Positions 31,496-42,134 of a DNA stretch of 64,000 nucleotides are shown one piece after another (the stretch's first letter is position 1; every line of letters starts with the position of its first letter). Location of the stretch: assembly GCF_000219625.1 (NCBI RefSeq), contig NC_018214.1, positions 1,054,001 through 1,118,000 of the forward strand, written 5' to 3'. The notes beneath the pieces were generated by a model. That model was not told where the DNA came from. It made no database searches and saw nothing but the letters and a program-made list of their open reading frames with translations. Source of the DNA: Zymoseptoria tritici IPO323 (taxonomy: Eukaryota > Ascomycota > Dothideomycetes > Mycosphaerellales > Mycosphaerellaceae). A program made the translations under genes and the position numbers.

Positions 31496-32960
31496 CGTAT
31501 ATCCGTAGAGTAGTTAGCATCGCTCTAGGCTTATAATAAGTAAGCAATAACTTCTTTAGACTCGTAGCAACCTATTTATATGTTATCTAATCCTTAGCTC
31601 CGACAAGAGCGAAGCTAAGGGGGATAGTAAGATTCGCTCTAGTGCCGGATATAATGTCTATTAAAGGGCGGTTATAGCGGTTAGTTTTGTAGGTGTTGTT
31701 AAGGACTATATACTCCGGATAACGCCTATAAAACTCTACTATCTAAGGACTAAGAACAACGAGTTTATCTAGCTCCTTCTTCTCGTTTAGCTTATAGTCG
31801 AATAGGAAGCCCTTCTTCTCGAGGATCTTTATAAGAGCCTTAGCGGTAGTGTCGTCGCCTTAAAGTATCTACCGAGCTAAGTTACGAGCGTTACGAATAT
31901 CGGTAGTAGTCTATATATACCTACTACGGTTTTAAAGGCGTACGAGGGTAGTAGCTATACTAGCGTTAGTATTAAGATCCTTATAGATAGCGTTCCTTAT
32001 AGCCTCGTTACGTTCTCGGCGACGGTATATTACGAAGGCTTAAGGATTAAGAGCCTAGCACTCGTATTAACGAGAGCCTACTCTTATAATCTACCGACTA
32101 GCTAGCTTCGATATATCTTCTAGTATAATGTCGACCTTTATAAGGTATCTAATGCTAGAGATTGCTCGCTTTAGCCGCTTACTATTCGTAGGCCTTAACT
32201 TCCTTTATCTCCCTCGATAGTAACGTAGCTCCTTACGAACGTAGTAAGTCTTCTTCTTGTTCTAGTAGGTTAAGTAGGTTGATAGAGTATAGCTATAAGC
32301 TATAGCCTATTCGTTATAGAACTCGAGCGCCTTACTAGCGCTCTTAAATAACTTATCCGTTAGTAGTAGCTCTAGTTCGACGAGCTCTTAGGTATCTACT
32401 TCCTCTCCTTTACTAACAACACCCTTACTAACAATACCCTTACTAAGAGGGCGACTATTCGAGGACGTGTCGTCTACGTTAGTAGATAACTTAGCGCCGG
32501 CGACGGTAATAGCGGTAACGCCGCTCTAAGAATTCCTCGTTCTTATAATAACATTACTACTACCGTTTCTATTACCTCTTCGAGCGCTAACATTATTACT
32601 AGTACTTAGATCTATTACATCTACTAGCTTATCTAGCTACGAGTCGTCGAAGTCGTTAAACTCCGAGCTATTATCGATATCCTTACGTTCTACCTCCTTA
32701 AGAGCCTTACGAGCCGCCGCTCTTCGAGTAAGCCGGTCGATAACCTTACTAAGCGTCCGCGCGCGACCGTTACGACTTCTACCCTTAGCCTTAATATCCT
32801 TATCTAGTATACTAGCATCTTTAAGAAGGCGGCGTTCGTATAGTAGCTACGACGACGTTAGCGGCGGTAACGGCGGTAACGGCGGTCGAAGGGTAGATAA
32901 CACTAGCGCTATTAAAGAAGCTAGATACAACGAGTTTTAAGGGCAACGGCGACGACAAGA
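31496..32960 (-). pseudogene. MULE transposase, N-terminal half, RIP-broken
   Basis: Reading leftwards from about 32960, the minus strand encodes a basic and Ser/Asp-rich N terminus, then FYNEWAIAYSYTL-like sequence (W inferred) recalling the FAR1-type DNA-binding domain before MULE transposases. The catalytic domain opens with VEFYRRYPEYIVLNNTYKTN RYN-like sequence: the canonical MULE LDxTYKTN acidic residue now reads Asn. LTIPLSFALVGAKD follows. The frame continues across the chromovirus 2 insertion into 24558 with one GGGAT copy removed. Confidence 0.85.
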
Positions 32961-33076
32961 GGTAGTAGAAGGATTAATAGATAAACGCGTACTCGCGAGA
33001 CGCGAGGAATCCCGCGTACGGCCTTGTTTTGTACCGGAAATCGACTATAATCTGGGACATTACTAACACGCGATAT

Positions 33077-33146
33077 ACAGCCGATATTGGAGGGCACCGG
33101 CTATTAGCAGAAGGGGCGCCGGTCACTAGTTATTCCCGCTCTAGAG
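33077..33146. repeat. Right end of MULE: 61-bp terminal inverted repeat plus target duplication
   Basis: The TIR is 33077-33137 and the second GCTCTAGAG copy is 33138-33146. The single mismatch to the left TIR is an A/G transition at TIR position 36. Normal CpA/TpG frequency resumes immediately to the right. Confidence 0.93.
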
Positions 33147-33428
33147 CCGGATGTGACATGGCTCAAGTGGGTCACCATCGTATACTGTTGAGGTGACTGT
33201 ACCACGTGGTGGTCGTCGAGAACAGAGACCTTGCAAGAGACCTTGCTGTCCATTAAACCACATCGTGCGTACCTTGGTCAAGACATGGCAAATCCACGGT
33301 CGATGTCCGGCGCCCTCGGAGTATGCTTCGAGTTTCTGTACAATTCTGTCGATAGTGCACGAACCGTCGGGCCTGAGGCACTCCATGTCGACCTCCCATC
33401 TCAGGAAATCGCTGCCCATGGTGTGCAT
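33141..33428 (-). CDS. Possible small hypothetical protein abutting the MULE insertion
   Basis: A 95-codon frame whose stop codon TAG falls inside the 9-bp target duplication. The reading MGSDFLRWEVDMECLRPDG is not low-complexity, but no family, signal peptide or splice support is visible and the start follows a run of ten A residues. Equally likely to be chance. Confidence 0.2.
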   Translation of the reverse strand: MHTMGSDFLRWEVDMECLRPDGSCTIDRIVQKLEAYSEGAGHRPWICHVLTKVRTMWFNGQQGLLQGLCSRRPPRGTVTSTVYDGDPLEPCHIRL

Positions 33429-34904
33429 TTTTTTTTTCAGTGCCTTTTGTTATATTCTCGAACAGTCTCTCGGCGACCTCCGCGGCTTGTGTTTCTGTGC
33501 ACTATTCTGTTCTGCGTGAACGTTTGGTCTTGTTTTGGCCCTGGCTTGAGTGAGGTTGTTTTCTTTTGATCGAGACGGTTGTCACGGCAGATGGATCGCA
33601 TGTCTCCCTTGCCTGAGGTGTGGTTTGAGAGAGGCAGCACGGTGTTACTGCCTGTGACACTGTAAACGCGAGGTCTGAGAGATCTGCGAGCTCGAGTCAT
33701 CTCCAGCAACACGTCCAATGGCCCAATGGGCCAGCTCGGTCGCCAGAGGCCTTGAGAGAAAGCTTCATCCCGCCGTGCCGCTCCATGGTCGCTTGTGTTT
33801 TGGGCCGAGGACGGACTGACGGTGACAGCAGTGTGCGCAAAGTTCCAGTAGGACGGCTGAAAGAGATGCTCGGCGATTTGCTGCGCGTCGCGCCTTGCGC
33901 TTGCCTCGAGCGCGTCCTTGCTGGCTTCTGAATAGCCAAGAGCGACCTGGACATCTGCCCGGTACTAATATCAATGGAATGGAACCGACTGCAGGGAAAT
34001 CCATTTGCAAGGCATGTGATTGCCTGGCTCGGGGAGGTATTGAGTTGGAGTGTAACACTGGTTTTGGGTTTTGATGATAGATTATTAGATAACGTTCGCT
34101 GGCTTCATGGGGTTGTTCCTCGCGGTGGCGACACTATATCGTCGATTTGTGCTAGGTTTTTGTCGGCCCCTTTGATCGTGTACGCGCCAGATATCGAAGA
34201 GCTCCAGCCGCATGCTTCTGCTCGTCCCGATCGTCTGAAGTGCCCCGTTGCGTAGTATCGGACTGGCCGACGTCTTGAGCGGAGACTCTCCGCAATCACC
34301 CGGCAAGGATGCGTGGCCATTTGCTTCTCCTCCCAAGCATCCATCGTGAAGCCGGATTGAACGAAGAGCCGAGTATTTGTCATATCCACGCAGTCGTTCG
34401 TGCTATCCAAAAATATCAAATATCGTACAAAGGATGCCTATACCGTATGTCGATCGGAGTGATGAGGACTGGACTGCCTGTCCCAATCATCAGTCCACCT
34501 CAGCAATGTCTCCGCCCGCCCTCTTACGCCGTCCCAGCCTCTCTCTCTGCCTGCCATCCCAGTTCCTTCGCGGCAGCGGACCAAACAAAACTCCACAGCG
34601 AAGCAAGCGCAATGATTATGTAAAAGCGCGATACAAATCCAGCCCTGCAAACGTTCACCCACAGTACCTTGAGCAAGTCATGATGCTTCCGACTCTTGGA
34701 CCACTCCAGTTTCCCTGACTAACAATCAACGCACACTCTTGGGACCATGACCCAGCCTGACAACGCCACGCTGAAAGGACGTAAGCACATAAAGCAAAGC
34801 AGGGTTTTGAACAAATGTGAGTAGTCGAGGGATGAATCGATGACAATCATCCTCGCCACCGCCCAGAAGCCTATGCCAACATCAACACAAGAAGAATGGT
34901 GTCA
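33429..34904. other. Gene-free stretch right of the transposon block
   Basis: No supported gene. The right part should hold the 3' UTR of the PtaB-like gene, which ends at 34905 on the minus strand. Base composition is ordinary, so RIP did not visibly spread here. Confidence 0.45.
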
Positions 34905-37318
34905 TCAACCCTGCGGCTTCGGCTTCTTCGTCATGCGCGGACTGGGCTTAACGCGATTGGCATTCCCCATTCCGTCCTGGCCGCCGGCGTCGTCGCCTTC
35001 GAGTTTGACTGTACTCCGCCGCCGCTTATTGTTGTTGTTATTGACGTTCGGACTTGTATTCGCGCTGGCGACGCTGCTGTTCGTGCCCTGCTGGCTGTGC
35101 TGGGGCATCATCTGCGGTGCAGCCATGTTCGACTGATGCGGTGAAGGCGTGTGATTTGGCATGCTCATGTTCGGTGCGCCGAGGTTGCCGGGATTATTCC
35201 CCATGTGCGGTGAGCCGTTCATGCCGTTCATGGGCAGGTTGAGATTCGACACGGATGGTGATGAAAACGCGCCTTGCTGTCCATTTTGTGGCATCTGCAT
35301 GTTTTGCATGCTCGGTGTCCGCATGCCGTTTGGTGGAAGGTTGATCTGCGGGTTGCCTTGTCCGTTCGATTGGGCATCGTATTGTGCGACGAGAGCTTCC
35401 AATGCCTGGTCGGGACGCATCTTCTTTTCCTGTGAGTAGTGCATGAGGTCGGACATCACATTCATGGTTTCGCCAATCTGCATTTCCGTTAGAGCGGCAA
35501 AGCATAATCATCCATTCGATCTGCGCTCACCTCTAGGAACTGTTGCACCTTGGAGGTGATCCCGATGGTTCCTTTTGGCGTTTTGGGGAAGTGATCTATG
35601 GTCAAACGGTCCTGCTGGTCTTGCATCTTTTGTTGTGCTTTGGGTAATTTGTTCTTGGTCATCTTCGGCGAAGCCTTGATGGGCAATGTCGGTGAGTGCT
35701 CGTTCAGCGTCTTCTCAATCTGCGCCCTCGTCAAGGTCTCTTCCGTGCCCGTTGTCGCGAATTGAAAGCATTCAATGGTGTCATTTCCAGCAGAGAACAG
35801 CACGTGCAGAGAGCCTGACATATCAAGACGAGCACCATTCGGATATGAGACCGAGAGTGTCGCGTTTTGACAAGTCACCAAGTGCATGCCGTTCCCTTGT
35901 GGTACCTCTCGCGCGTGCTCCGTGTGCAATCGTAATGCGCTTGCTCCAGATTCGAAATATGTGCAAAAGTATCGTGGAAGCGTGGGTCGGAGTACCTCGA
36001 ATATCTTTCCCCTGCCATTAGCCCCGGGATTGCTGTTATCGTCGAAGCTATGCACAAGACGACCATCCGCAGCAAAATGTCGGTCGACGAAATTGTGCCA
36101 CATCGCAATGTCCTTTCCGTTTGAGGTGACGAAATTGCTCAAATGGTCGCTAAAGTTCATCAACCTCAAAATGAACATGCCTCCCTGAGCAGCCTGTTGT
36201 TGCTGGCCTTGACTCTGCGCTTGCGCCTGCATTTGCCGGATGGTCTGTTGTCGCTGCAGCATTTGAATCTGTTGCTGTCGCTGCATCTGCTGTTGTTGCG
36301 TCAATTGCTGCTGCTGGGCTTGCTGCTGTTGGGCCTGCTGTTGCTGAGCCTGCTGCTGCTGCGGATTTGCTGGTTGACCAGGCTGCGGGTTTTGCTGGGG
36401 CTGAGGTTGATTTGGTTGTCCTTGTTGTGGAGCGTGTTGCTGAGGCTGGCCGGACTGTTGCGCTTGCTCATTGGGATTTGCGATTCGCGACGGAGGTCGA
36501 CCTTGCTGGGGAATCTGCGATTGGCCTTGCGAGGGTTGTGGGTTTGGAGGGCCTGGCTGTCCTGGATTGCTTTGCTGAGAGTTTGCATGCTGCATAGCCA
36601 TCTGTTGAGCCATTTGATTCTGCTGTTGTTGTTGCGCTTGCGCTTGTTGTGCTTGTGCGTGTTGTTGAGCCGCAAGTCGCTGTTGTTGAAGCTGAATCTG
36701 CTGCTGCATGTGAGGTGGCAGCTGAACACCAGCTTGCATGGCTTGTTGTTGGTTCTGCTGCAGCTGAGCCATCTGTGCTTGACTCAACATGCCCTGCTGC
36801 TGCATGTTCATCATACCGTTGGCGGCCTGTTGCTGCTGGTGCTGCTGCATCATCTGTGCTTGACGTTGCCGGATCTGATATTGCTGCATCGCAAATTGCG
36901 GATTCGCTTGCACTGAGTTGACCTTGTTAGTCGCGTCTTGATTCCTGCGGTGAAGATACAACGTACTCTGCGCAGCTATATGAGCTTGCTGCTGCTGCTG
37001 TTGCATCTGCTGTGGTGTCATATGGCTCATAGCTTGTGCATTTGGCGCGCCTCCCGCCATCGTCTGGCCACCCATTTGCGCTTGCATGGCCATGCCCGAC
37101 CCGGGATGTTGTCCGCCCATGCCTCCTGGACCCATTCCTCCAGCGCCAGGTTGCATGCCCATCATGGCGCCGGGCTGGCTAACATGTGGAGCGCCTGAGA
37201 CCCCCGGATGCATTTGCATAGGTTGTCCCATGTGTTGGCCCGGATTCGGCGCCATGCCCGGATGTCCATGTTGCAGTCCTGGGTGTACACCGGGCGTAGG
37301 TTGGTATGCGGCCATCAT
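34905..37318 (-). CDS. LIM-domain-binding (LDB/SEUSS-like) transcriptional co-regulator, PtaB-like
   Basis: Three exons: 37318-36967, 36912-35531 and 35477-34905, giving 768 residues. The first intron is 54 nt and in frame (GTACGT donor, CTAAC branch, CTCAG acceptor), so it is easy to miss; the second is 53 nt. The N terminus is Met/Gly/Pro/Gln-rich, residues about 100-355 are dominated by glutamine runs, and about 360-590 form the conserved LIM-binding domain (FILRLMNFSDHLSNF, IAMWHNFVDRHFA, LRPTLPRYFCTYFESGA). The C terminus is Asn/Gln/Pro-rich with a basic KKPKP end. In Aspergillus the relative PtaB works with SomA in adhesion and development and in yeast Mfg1 works with Flo8; the same nuclear role is inferred here. 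Confidence 0.88.
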
Positions 37319-39285
37319 CTTGCTTCACCGTCCTTTATGCGCTCCGTGTGTCCAAGACAAGACCAAGTGCGGGTATCAGCCCTGCCAATCGCGTCTTCAC
37401 GATCGCAACGTCACGCCGCCGGCCGGCAACTGGTCGAACAGCAGTCTCAGTCGCGAGGAGCAATGCATAGGATGGTGCGAAGCTACACCGGGACTGATAT
37501 TGGCATCAGTGGTCCCGACACGTGCACTTCTCAGCCAAAAGGACTGCTCGGATGGCGGGGTCGTTTCCACTGTGCGACAGGCAAGGTCGTCGCAGCACAG
37601 CGTGAATTCTCCAAGTCACGATGGGCCCTCGAGGGCGGAGATGCGGCGTGGTTTGGATAAGGTAGCGGGTGGAGGACAATCACGCGCGAGTCCCGAGCGG
37701 CAGACAGTGTGGGCCGAACGTCGCAAATCGCCGGAGGTCGCGGTCAAGTTTCGATCGCTCGGACTGGGAGGTGAGAAGGCTGAGCTTTCGATGAATATTC
37801 AGTGGCGGCGCATCGCATTGTCAAGTCAACGGTATAGAATAGAAGAACAACGGGAGGCTTTCGCGGTGATGCGCTGGAGAGTGTACAGATTAGGTCCGTC
37901 CGTCTCGCTCGCTCGCTGGGCCTGATTTGCCGGAAGAACCCGCCTTTAGCGCCTGATGCTAAAATCTTCTTCTAAATGTTTGATCGTCCAAAAGCTTTCT
38001 TCTGAATCTTCTCCTCCGCTCAACCACCACCATTACCGCACTCTTCTCTTCTTCCATCCACCAACCGCTCAGAACGCGGTGCACACAGGGTATGTATCCT
38101 CTCTCCTTCACTCCTACACCACCACCCGAATGATGAGAATCCATTTAATTGTCTTCTTTTCCAAACCGAATCGCCCTTGAAGAGATCAGCACTCGTCCGC
38201 CTGTCGCAGGGTGGATGTATACTAGCCAGTAACTTTTGTCTGACTTGACCTCGACACCACATTTCACTGCATCAAAGCCGCATTTGGAGCACAAACTGAC
38301 AAGCCGTCAGCAGTCTCGGTCAACCGTCGGATCCACAAGCTCACTCGCCCGGGATACTGCTCAAGTTCGAGGCGAACGCAGCTCGACTCTGCATTGCATT
38401 GCAGTGCTCGCCTGGCCTGGAGTTTCACCAGCCGTCGCTCAGTATACCTGAGCCGCGGGTTTCCTCTCGTCTGGTGCACAGCGCAGACGAGAGGCCCATC
38501 AGAAATGGTCAGTACATTCTCCCACCTCACCACCGCAAACACACGCGCATTCACTGCGCTGCTGGATGATGAAAAACTTTTCCACATTCGCAGTTTTCAC
38601 CCTAGCCGTCGCTACGAACCTAATAGACGGACGATGAGGGCCCAATCTTCCTTGGATGTCTGACACAAACCAGCTTCTACTCATGCTTCACATTACTGCA
38701 TTGCTTTGAGACTGAACAAGTTGGCTAACGATCATTCGTCTAGGCTCCATAACGAACCATCGAGGTCTCACCACGAAGCACATCGATGTCCGCCGAATCG
38801 AGCGTATTCAAAGTAGGTCGTGCCACGGAAGAGACAGCAAAAATCGTTCGCGAGAAAGAGGCAGCACTGGCTGGGCATGTTTCATACAATATACAACCAC
38901 GTCGGATGTACACATTCATACCGCGTCACACGACGTTCAAGGCACCTGCTTGTCCAATCTCAGATAGTCCACTGTCGTGTAATGAAATCGGAGAATCTCT
39001 CACTTGCCGTTCTCCCACTCTCGATTGCTCTCGCAACCCCATCAACATTGATTCCATTGCTGTATTCGAACCTATCTGCTGCCTTAATGCTCTCTGCAAC
39101 ATTATAACGACGCAATCTTCCAATGGCACCCAGGTGGCCGTCCTGGCATTCTGTAAAGCCAAAACGTATCTAAGGTAAAGTTGAAGCCGGTCCGCGTTTA
39201 TGTAAGTGCGATGCCCAAATTAGAAAGCGCCTCCTTTCAAGTAGACCTCTATACCGTCAGCAACAACAACTCTTCGCATGTAGAC
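37319..39285. promoter_or_regulatory. Long divergent promoter region between PtaB-like gene and GPI14
   Basis: Almost 2 kb separate the two outward-facing start codons, in keeping with a heavily regulated developmental gene. A frame at 38786-39178 (plus, starts MSAESSVFKVGRATEETAKI) begins plausibly but then turns into compositional noise, so I do not call it. Confidence 0.4.
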
Positions 39286-40655
39286 ATGTCATCAACCTCG
39301 GTCTCTTGGCGGCCATCGACAATATTCACTATTGCTATTGTCTTCCGTTTGATCCTCCTACTCTACGGCCGCTGGCAAGACGCCCACAGTCCCGTCAAAT
39401 ACACCGACATCGACTACCTCGTCTTCACAGATGCAGCCCGCTATGTATCCTACGGCAAATCACCCTACGAACGCGCGACGTACCGCTACACTCCCCTCCT
39501 CGCCTGGCTGTTGATACCAACGACATGGGGTGGACTCTGGTTTGAATTCGGCAAAGCACTCTTCGCCGCTGGCGACATTGTCACTGGATGGCTGATTTTG
39601 AGGATCCTCCGGACTCGTGGGATGGAGACGGAACGTGCGCTCAAGTTTGCTAGCATCTGGCTGCTGAACCCGATGGTCGCGAATATCAGCACTCGTGGGA
39701 GTTCCGAAGGACTGCTGGCTGTGCTTGTGGTGGCTTTGCTCTGGGCGGTGCTGAGCAGGCGGATTGTCCTGGCTGGATGTCTGTTGGGATTTGCGGTTCA
39801 CTTCAAGATCTATCCGTTCATCTATGCCGCGAGCATCTTTTGGTGGCTCGGTAGTGCGCGGTTGATGGACGTCAATGCTTCGGTCGTGCAAAGGGCTTTC
39901 TCGTTGATCAATCAAGATCGAGTGAACATGGCAGTCTTCAGCTTCTTGACATTCATGGGCTTTAATGCTGTCATGTATAAGATGTGAGTTGTCTGCACAT
40001 CCGCTGCCGCAATAAAGGCTGACGATCGCAGGTACGGCATGCCTTTCATCGAGCATACCTACACATACCATGTGTCACGAATCGATCACAGGCACAACTT
40101 CTCGGTCTACAATACCGTCCTACATCAGAGCTCAATGCGAGGGATTGACTCTGGCTTGAAAATCGAGTCTCTTGCGTTTCTGCCTCAGCTGCTGCTATCA
40201 GTGGTTGTCATTCCACTTCTGATGGCGAAGTCGGACCTTGCAACGACAATGCTGGCCCAGACATTCGCCTTCGTGACGTTCAACAAAGTCTGCACCAGCC
40301 AGGTAAGACTTCCACGAGTCATACCCTTCAAGGCCCCCTCTGATCTCCCTCGCAGTACTTCCTCTGGTACATGGTATTTCTGCCATTCTATCTTCCCACT
40401 TCAACGCTTTTGCGGAGCCCCAGACTGGGTGTGACTGCACTCGTTCTCTGGATCCTTGGACAGGCCGCTTGGTTGCAGCAAGGTTTCGAGCTAGAATTCC
40501 TGGGTCACTCCACTTTCGTTCCGGGCCTCTGGCTGGCGAGCATAGCATTCTTCCTGATCAATTGTTGGCTCCTTGGACTGATTGTGCGAGACGTCAGAAG
40601 TGAGCCGACCGCCTTGAACGCCAGTCCTTCAACGTCCTCCAAGAAACTGAAGTGA
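39286..40655 (+). CDS. GPI14: GPI mannosyltransferase 1 (PIG-M/Gpi14)
   Basis: Three exons: 39286-39983, 40032-40302 and 40356-40655, giving 422 residues; introns of 48 and 53 nt. This ER membrane enzyme adds the first mannose from dolichol-phosphate mannose to glucosaminyl-acyl-phosphatidylinositol during GPI anchor synthesis. Visible markers: luminal DxD motif TDIDYLVFTDAA near residue 44 after the first membrane helix, PYERATYRYTPLLAWLL, LLGFAVHFKIYPFIYA, and the late KVCTSQYFLWYMVFLPFYLP stretch across the second splice. Several hydrophobic helices span the whole length. The start is the Met just before the first helix; the frame is open for 35 codons above it. It converges with CCC1, stop codons only 22 bp apart. 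Confidence 0.93.
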
Positions 40656-40677
40656 TGGACTTGAGCGCTCATCCTCG

Positions 40678-41529
40678 TCAACCTCCAATGGCTTTCACGC
40701 AACCCATCGCCGCTGCTGCTGCCAGTATACCGAGCACCAGCATTTCTATGGCATTGCGGAAACACGCTCGGCGGTCGCTCTCACCCATGAGGGAAGTCTT
40801 GGCCCACCCAAACACGAAAAGTGCGATTGCCATGACAAAAGCACTGCACACAAACGCCTCGCGAACATGGGAGAAGAACAAATATGGCAACAGTGGCACC
40901 AGTCCTCCAAAGAAGTATCCCGAAGAAATCGTCAAGCCAGAGACCAGCGCCTTCGAGGCTGTGAAGTCCGCCTCCGCAAGTCGATGATGAAACCGCATCA
41001 GAAAGTCGACAAACTGCTCCGGCTCCGCCGACAAAGCCTTGGTCATTGAGTCCAACGTTTCAAGCGGAAAGCCGTACTGATAGAACGTTGATCGCACCAT
41101 TCGACAAGCCCTCTGCTCGTCGTTCGCAACACATTCTTTCGTCTCCTGCAGGGTGGCCATATACCCGTCCGCTTCGCCTTTGGCTGCGAGGAAACCTCCC
41201 AATCCCATTGAGATGGCACCTGCCACCAGCTCCGCGAAACCAGCGACGACGACAAGATCCGTCGTTCCCAAGGCGGACAGTCCAGCGGTCAAAGCAAAGG
41301 GTACGGTCAAGCCGTCGGACAAGCCAATCGTGGCATCAGCGATGATGCGAGGGTTGATCCTGCAGCGAGATATCCCTTCTTGTGTTGATTTATCCGTCAG
41401 ATCATCGATGAAAACGGCGGAGTCGGAAGATGCGTCCCGTCCGGACTCGAGGAGACTCGAATATTCGTCTTGGGACTTGGAAGGTCGTTGGGTCGGCCGC
41501 ACCAGCTGTTTGATCAACGCAAGCACCAT
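40678..41529 (-). CDS. CCC1: Vacuolar iron/manganese transporter (Ccc1/VIT1 family)
   Basis: Single exon, 283 residues. The family moves Fe2+ (and Mn2+) from cytosol into the vacuole. The signature is ADATIGLSDGLTVPFALTAGLSALG at residues about 65-89 in the first membrane helix, followed by a second helix with VVVAGFAELVAGAISMGLGGFLAAKGEAD, an acidic/His loop (residues about 125-180) typical of the metal-binding segment, and three C-terminal helices. The first 55 residues are cytosolic and Ser/Asp-rich. Fungal CCC1 genes are often repressed under low iron, but I did not identify a regulator site. Confidence 0.93.
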   Translation of the reverse strand: MVLALIKQLVRPTQRPSKSQDEYSSLLESGRDASSDSAVFIDDLTDKSTQEGISRCRINPRIIADATIGLSDGLTVPFALTAGLSALGTTDLVVVAGFAELVAGAISMGLGGFLAAKGEADGYMATLQETKECVANDEQRACRMVRSTFYQYGFPLETLDSMTKALSAEPEQFVDFLMRFHHRLAEADFTASKALVSGLTISSGYFFGGLVPLLPYLFFSHVREAFVCSAFVMAIALFVFGWAKTSLMGESDRRACFRNAIEMLVLGILAAAAAMGCVKAIGG

Positions 41530-42134
41530 GATGACGAAAAGAGGTTCGACTAGACGTAGTGGGCTCGAAAGTTGAAGCTTCTCAAGATTTGTGAAAGAGT
41601 AAATGTTTTCGAAGGTCTTCTACATATAAAGTGGTTCTGGCCAATGAGAGTGGCTGTAATTGTCAGATACCCCTGCACGTGGGGATCGCTCTGCTTGCAC
41701 AAGCGAACGAACACGGAGGGGTGTGGGTGCATTTAATCACCGATCTCCCGTTGTGCATTTGATGCTCATCGTCACAGTGACCTTGCCTTGTCAGCTCTTA
41801 TCATCATGGCATCTCGGGTATATTCAGAAGCGAGGTGGCACAAGTGCGGGACAAGTCTGGAGCTCAAAGTGAAGGATCTGGATGTGGAATCGTTTGAATA
41901 GTTAACGTGGATCGCCATATTATGACCTAAAAATACCATCAAGAACCCAACCCCTCGACCGAGTGATCCTCCTCGGACACGCAAATACTAAGAGTACAAT
42001 ATTAATGAAAGCTTTTCAGCGTCATTCATGTAGACAAGATGTCGTATGTCTTCCTGATCCGTGGGACTGTTCCCTTTGCTGTTTCGAGATAAACTATTAT
42101 TTGCATTATCATATCCGCTCACTTCTCCAACTCT
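41530..42134. promoter_or_regulatory. Promoter of CCC1 and 3' side of acid phosphatase gene
   Basis: 605 bp with no supported gene. The CCC1 promoter must lie in the left part; the phosphatase 3' UTR in the right part. Confidence 0.4.

Larger units (their letters stand above)
14428..33137 (-). mobile_element. RIP-inactivated Mutator-like element (MULE, Hop-like) carrying two nested chromoviruses
   Basis: The boundaries are the TIRs and the GCTCTAGAG duplication. Removing the two retroelements, each with one copy of its 5-bp duplication, leaves 410 + 1,253 + 1,642 = 3,305 bp, a normal size for fungal Hop-type MULEs. The transposase is encoded on the minus strand in two separated pieces. Within the block CpA and TpG are nearly absent, CpG is frequent, and frames are broken almost only by TAG and TAA at former Trp/Gln codons, which is what RIP at CpA produces. 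The element is non-autonomous now. The 14489-14837 piece is its non-coding 3' side. Confidence 0.92.

Noticed and set aside
14428..33137. Whole block as a Starship or Helitron giant element
   Set aside because: TIRs, a 9-bp duplication and a MULE transposase explain the ends, and the length comes from two nested LTR elements. No tyrosine recombinase or Rep/helicase sequence was seen.
36143..36916. 257-codon Leu-rich plus-strand frame
   Set aside because: It is the complement of the glutamine-rich CAG/CAA tracts of the PtaB-like gene.
38786..39178. 130-codon plus-strand frame before GPI14
   Set aside because: Only the first 30 residues look protein-like; there is no domain, splice support or steady codon use.
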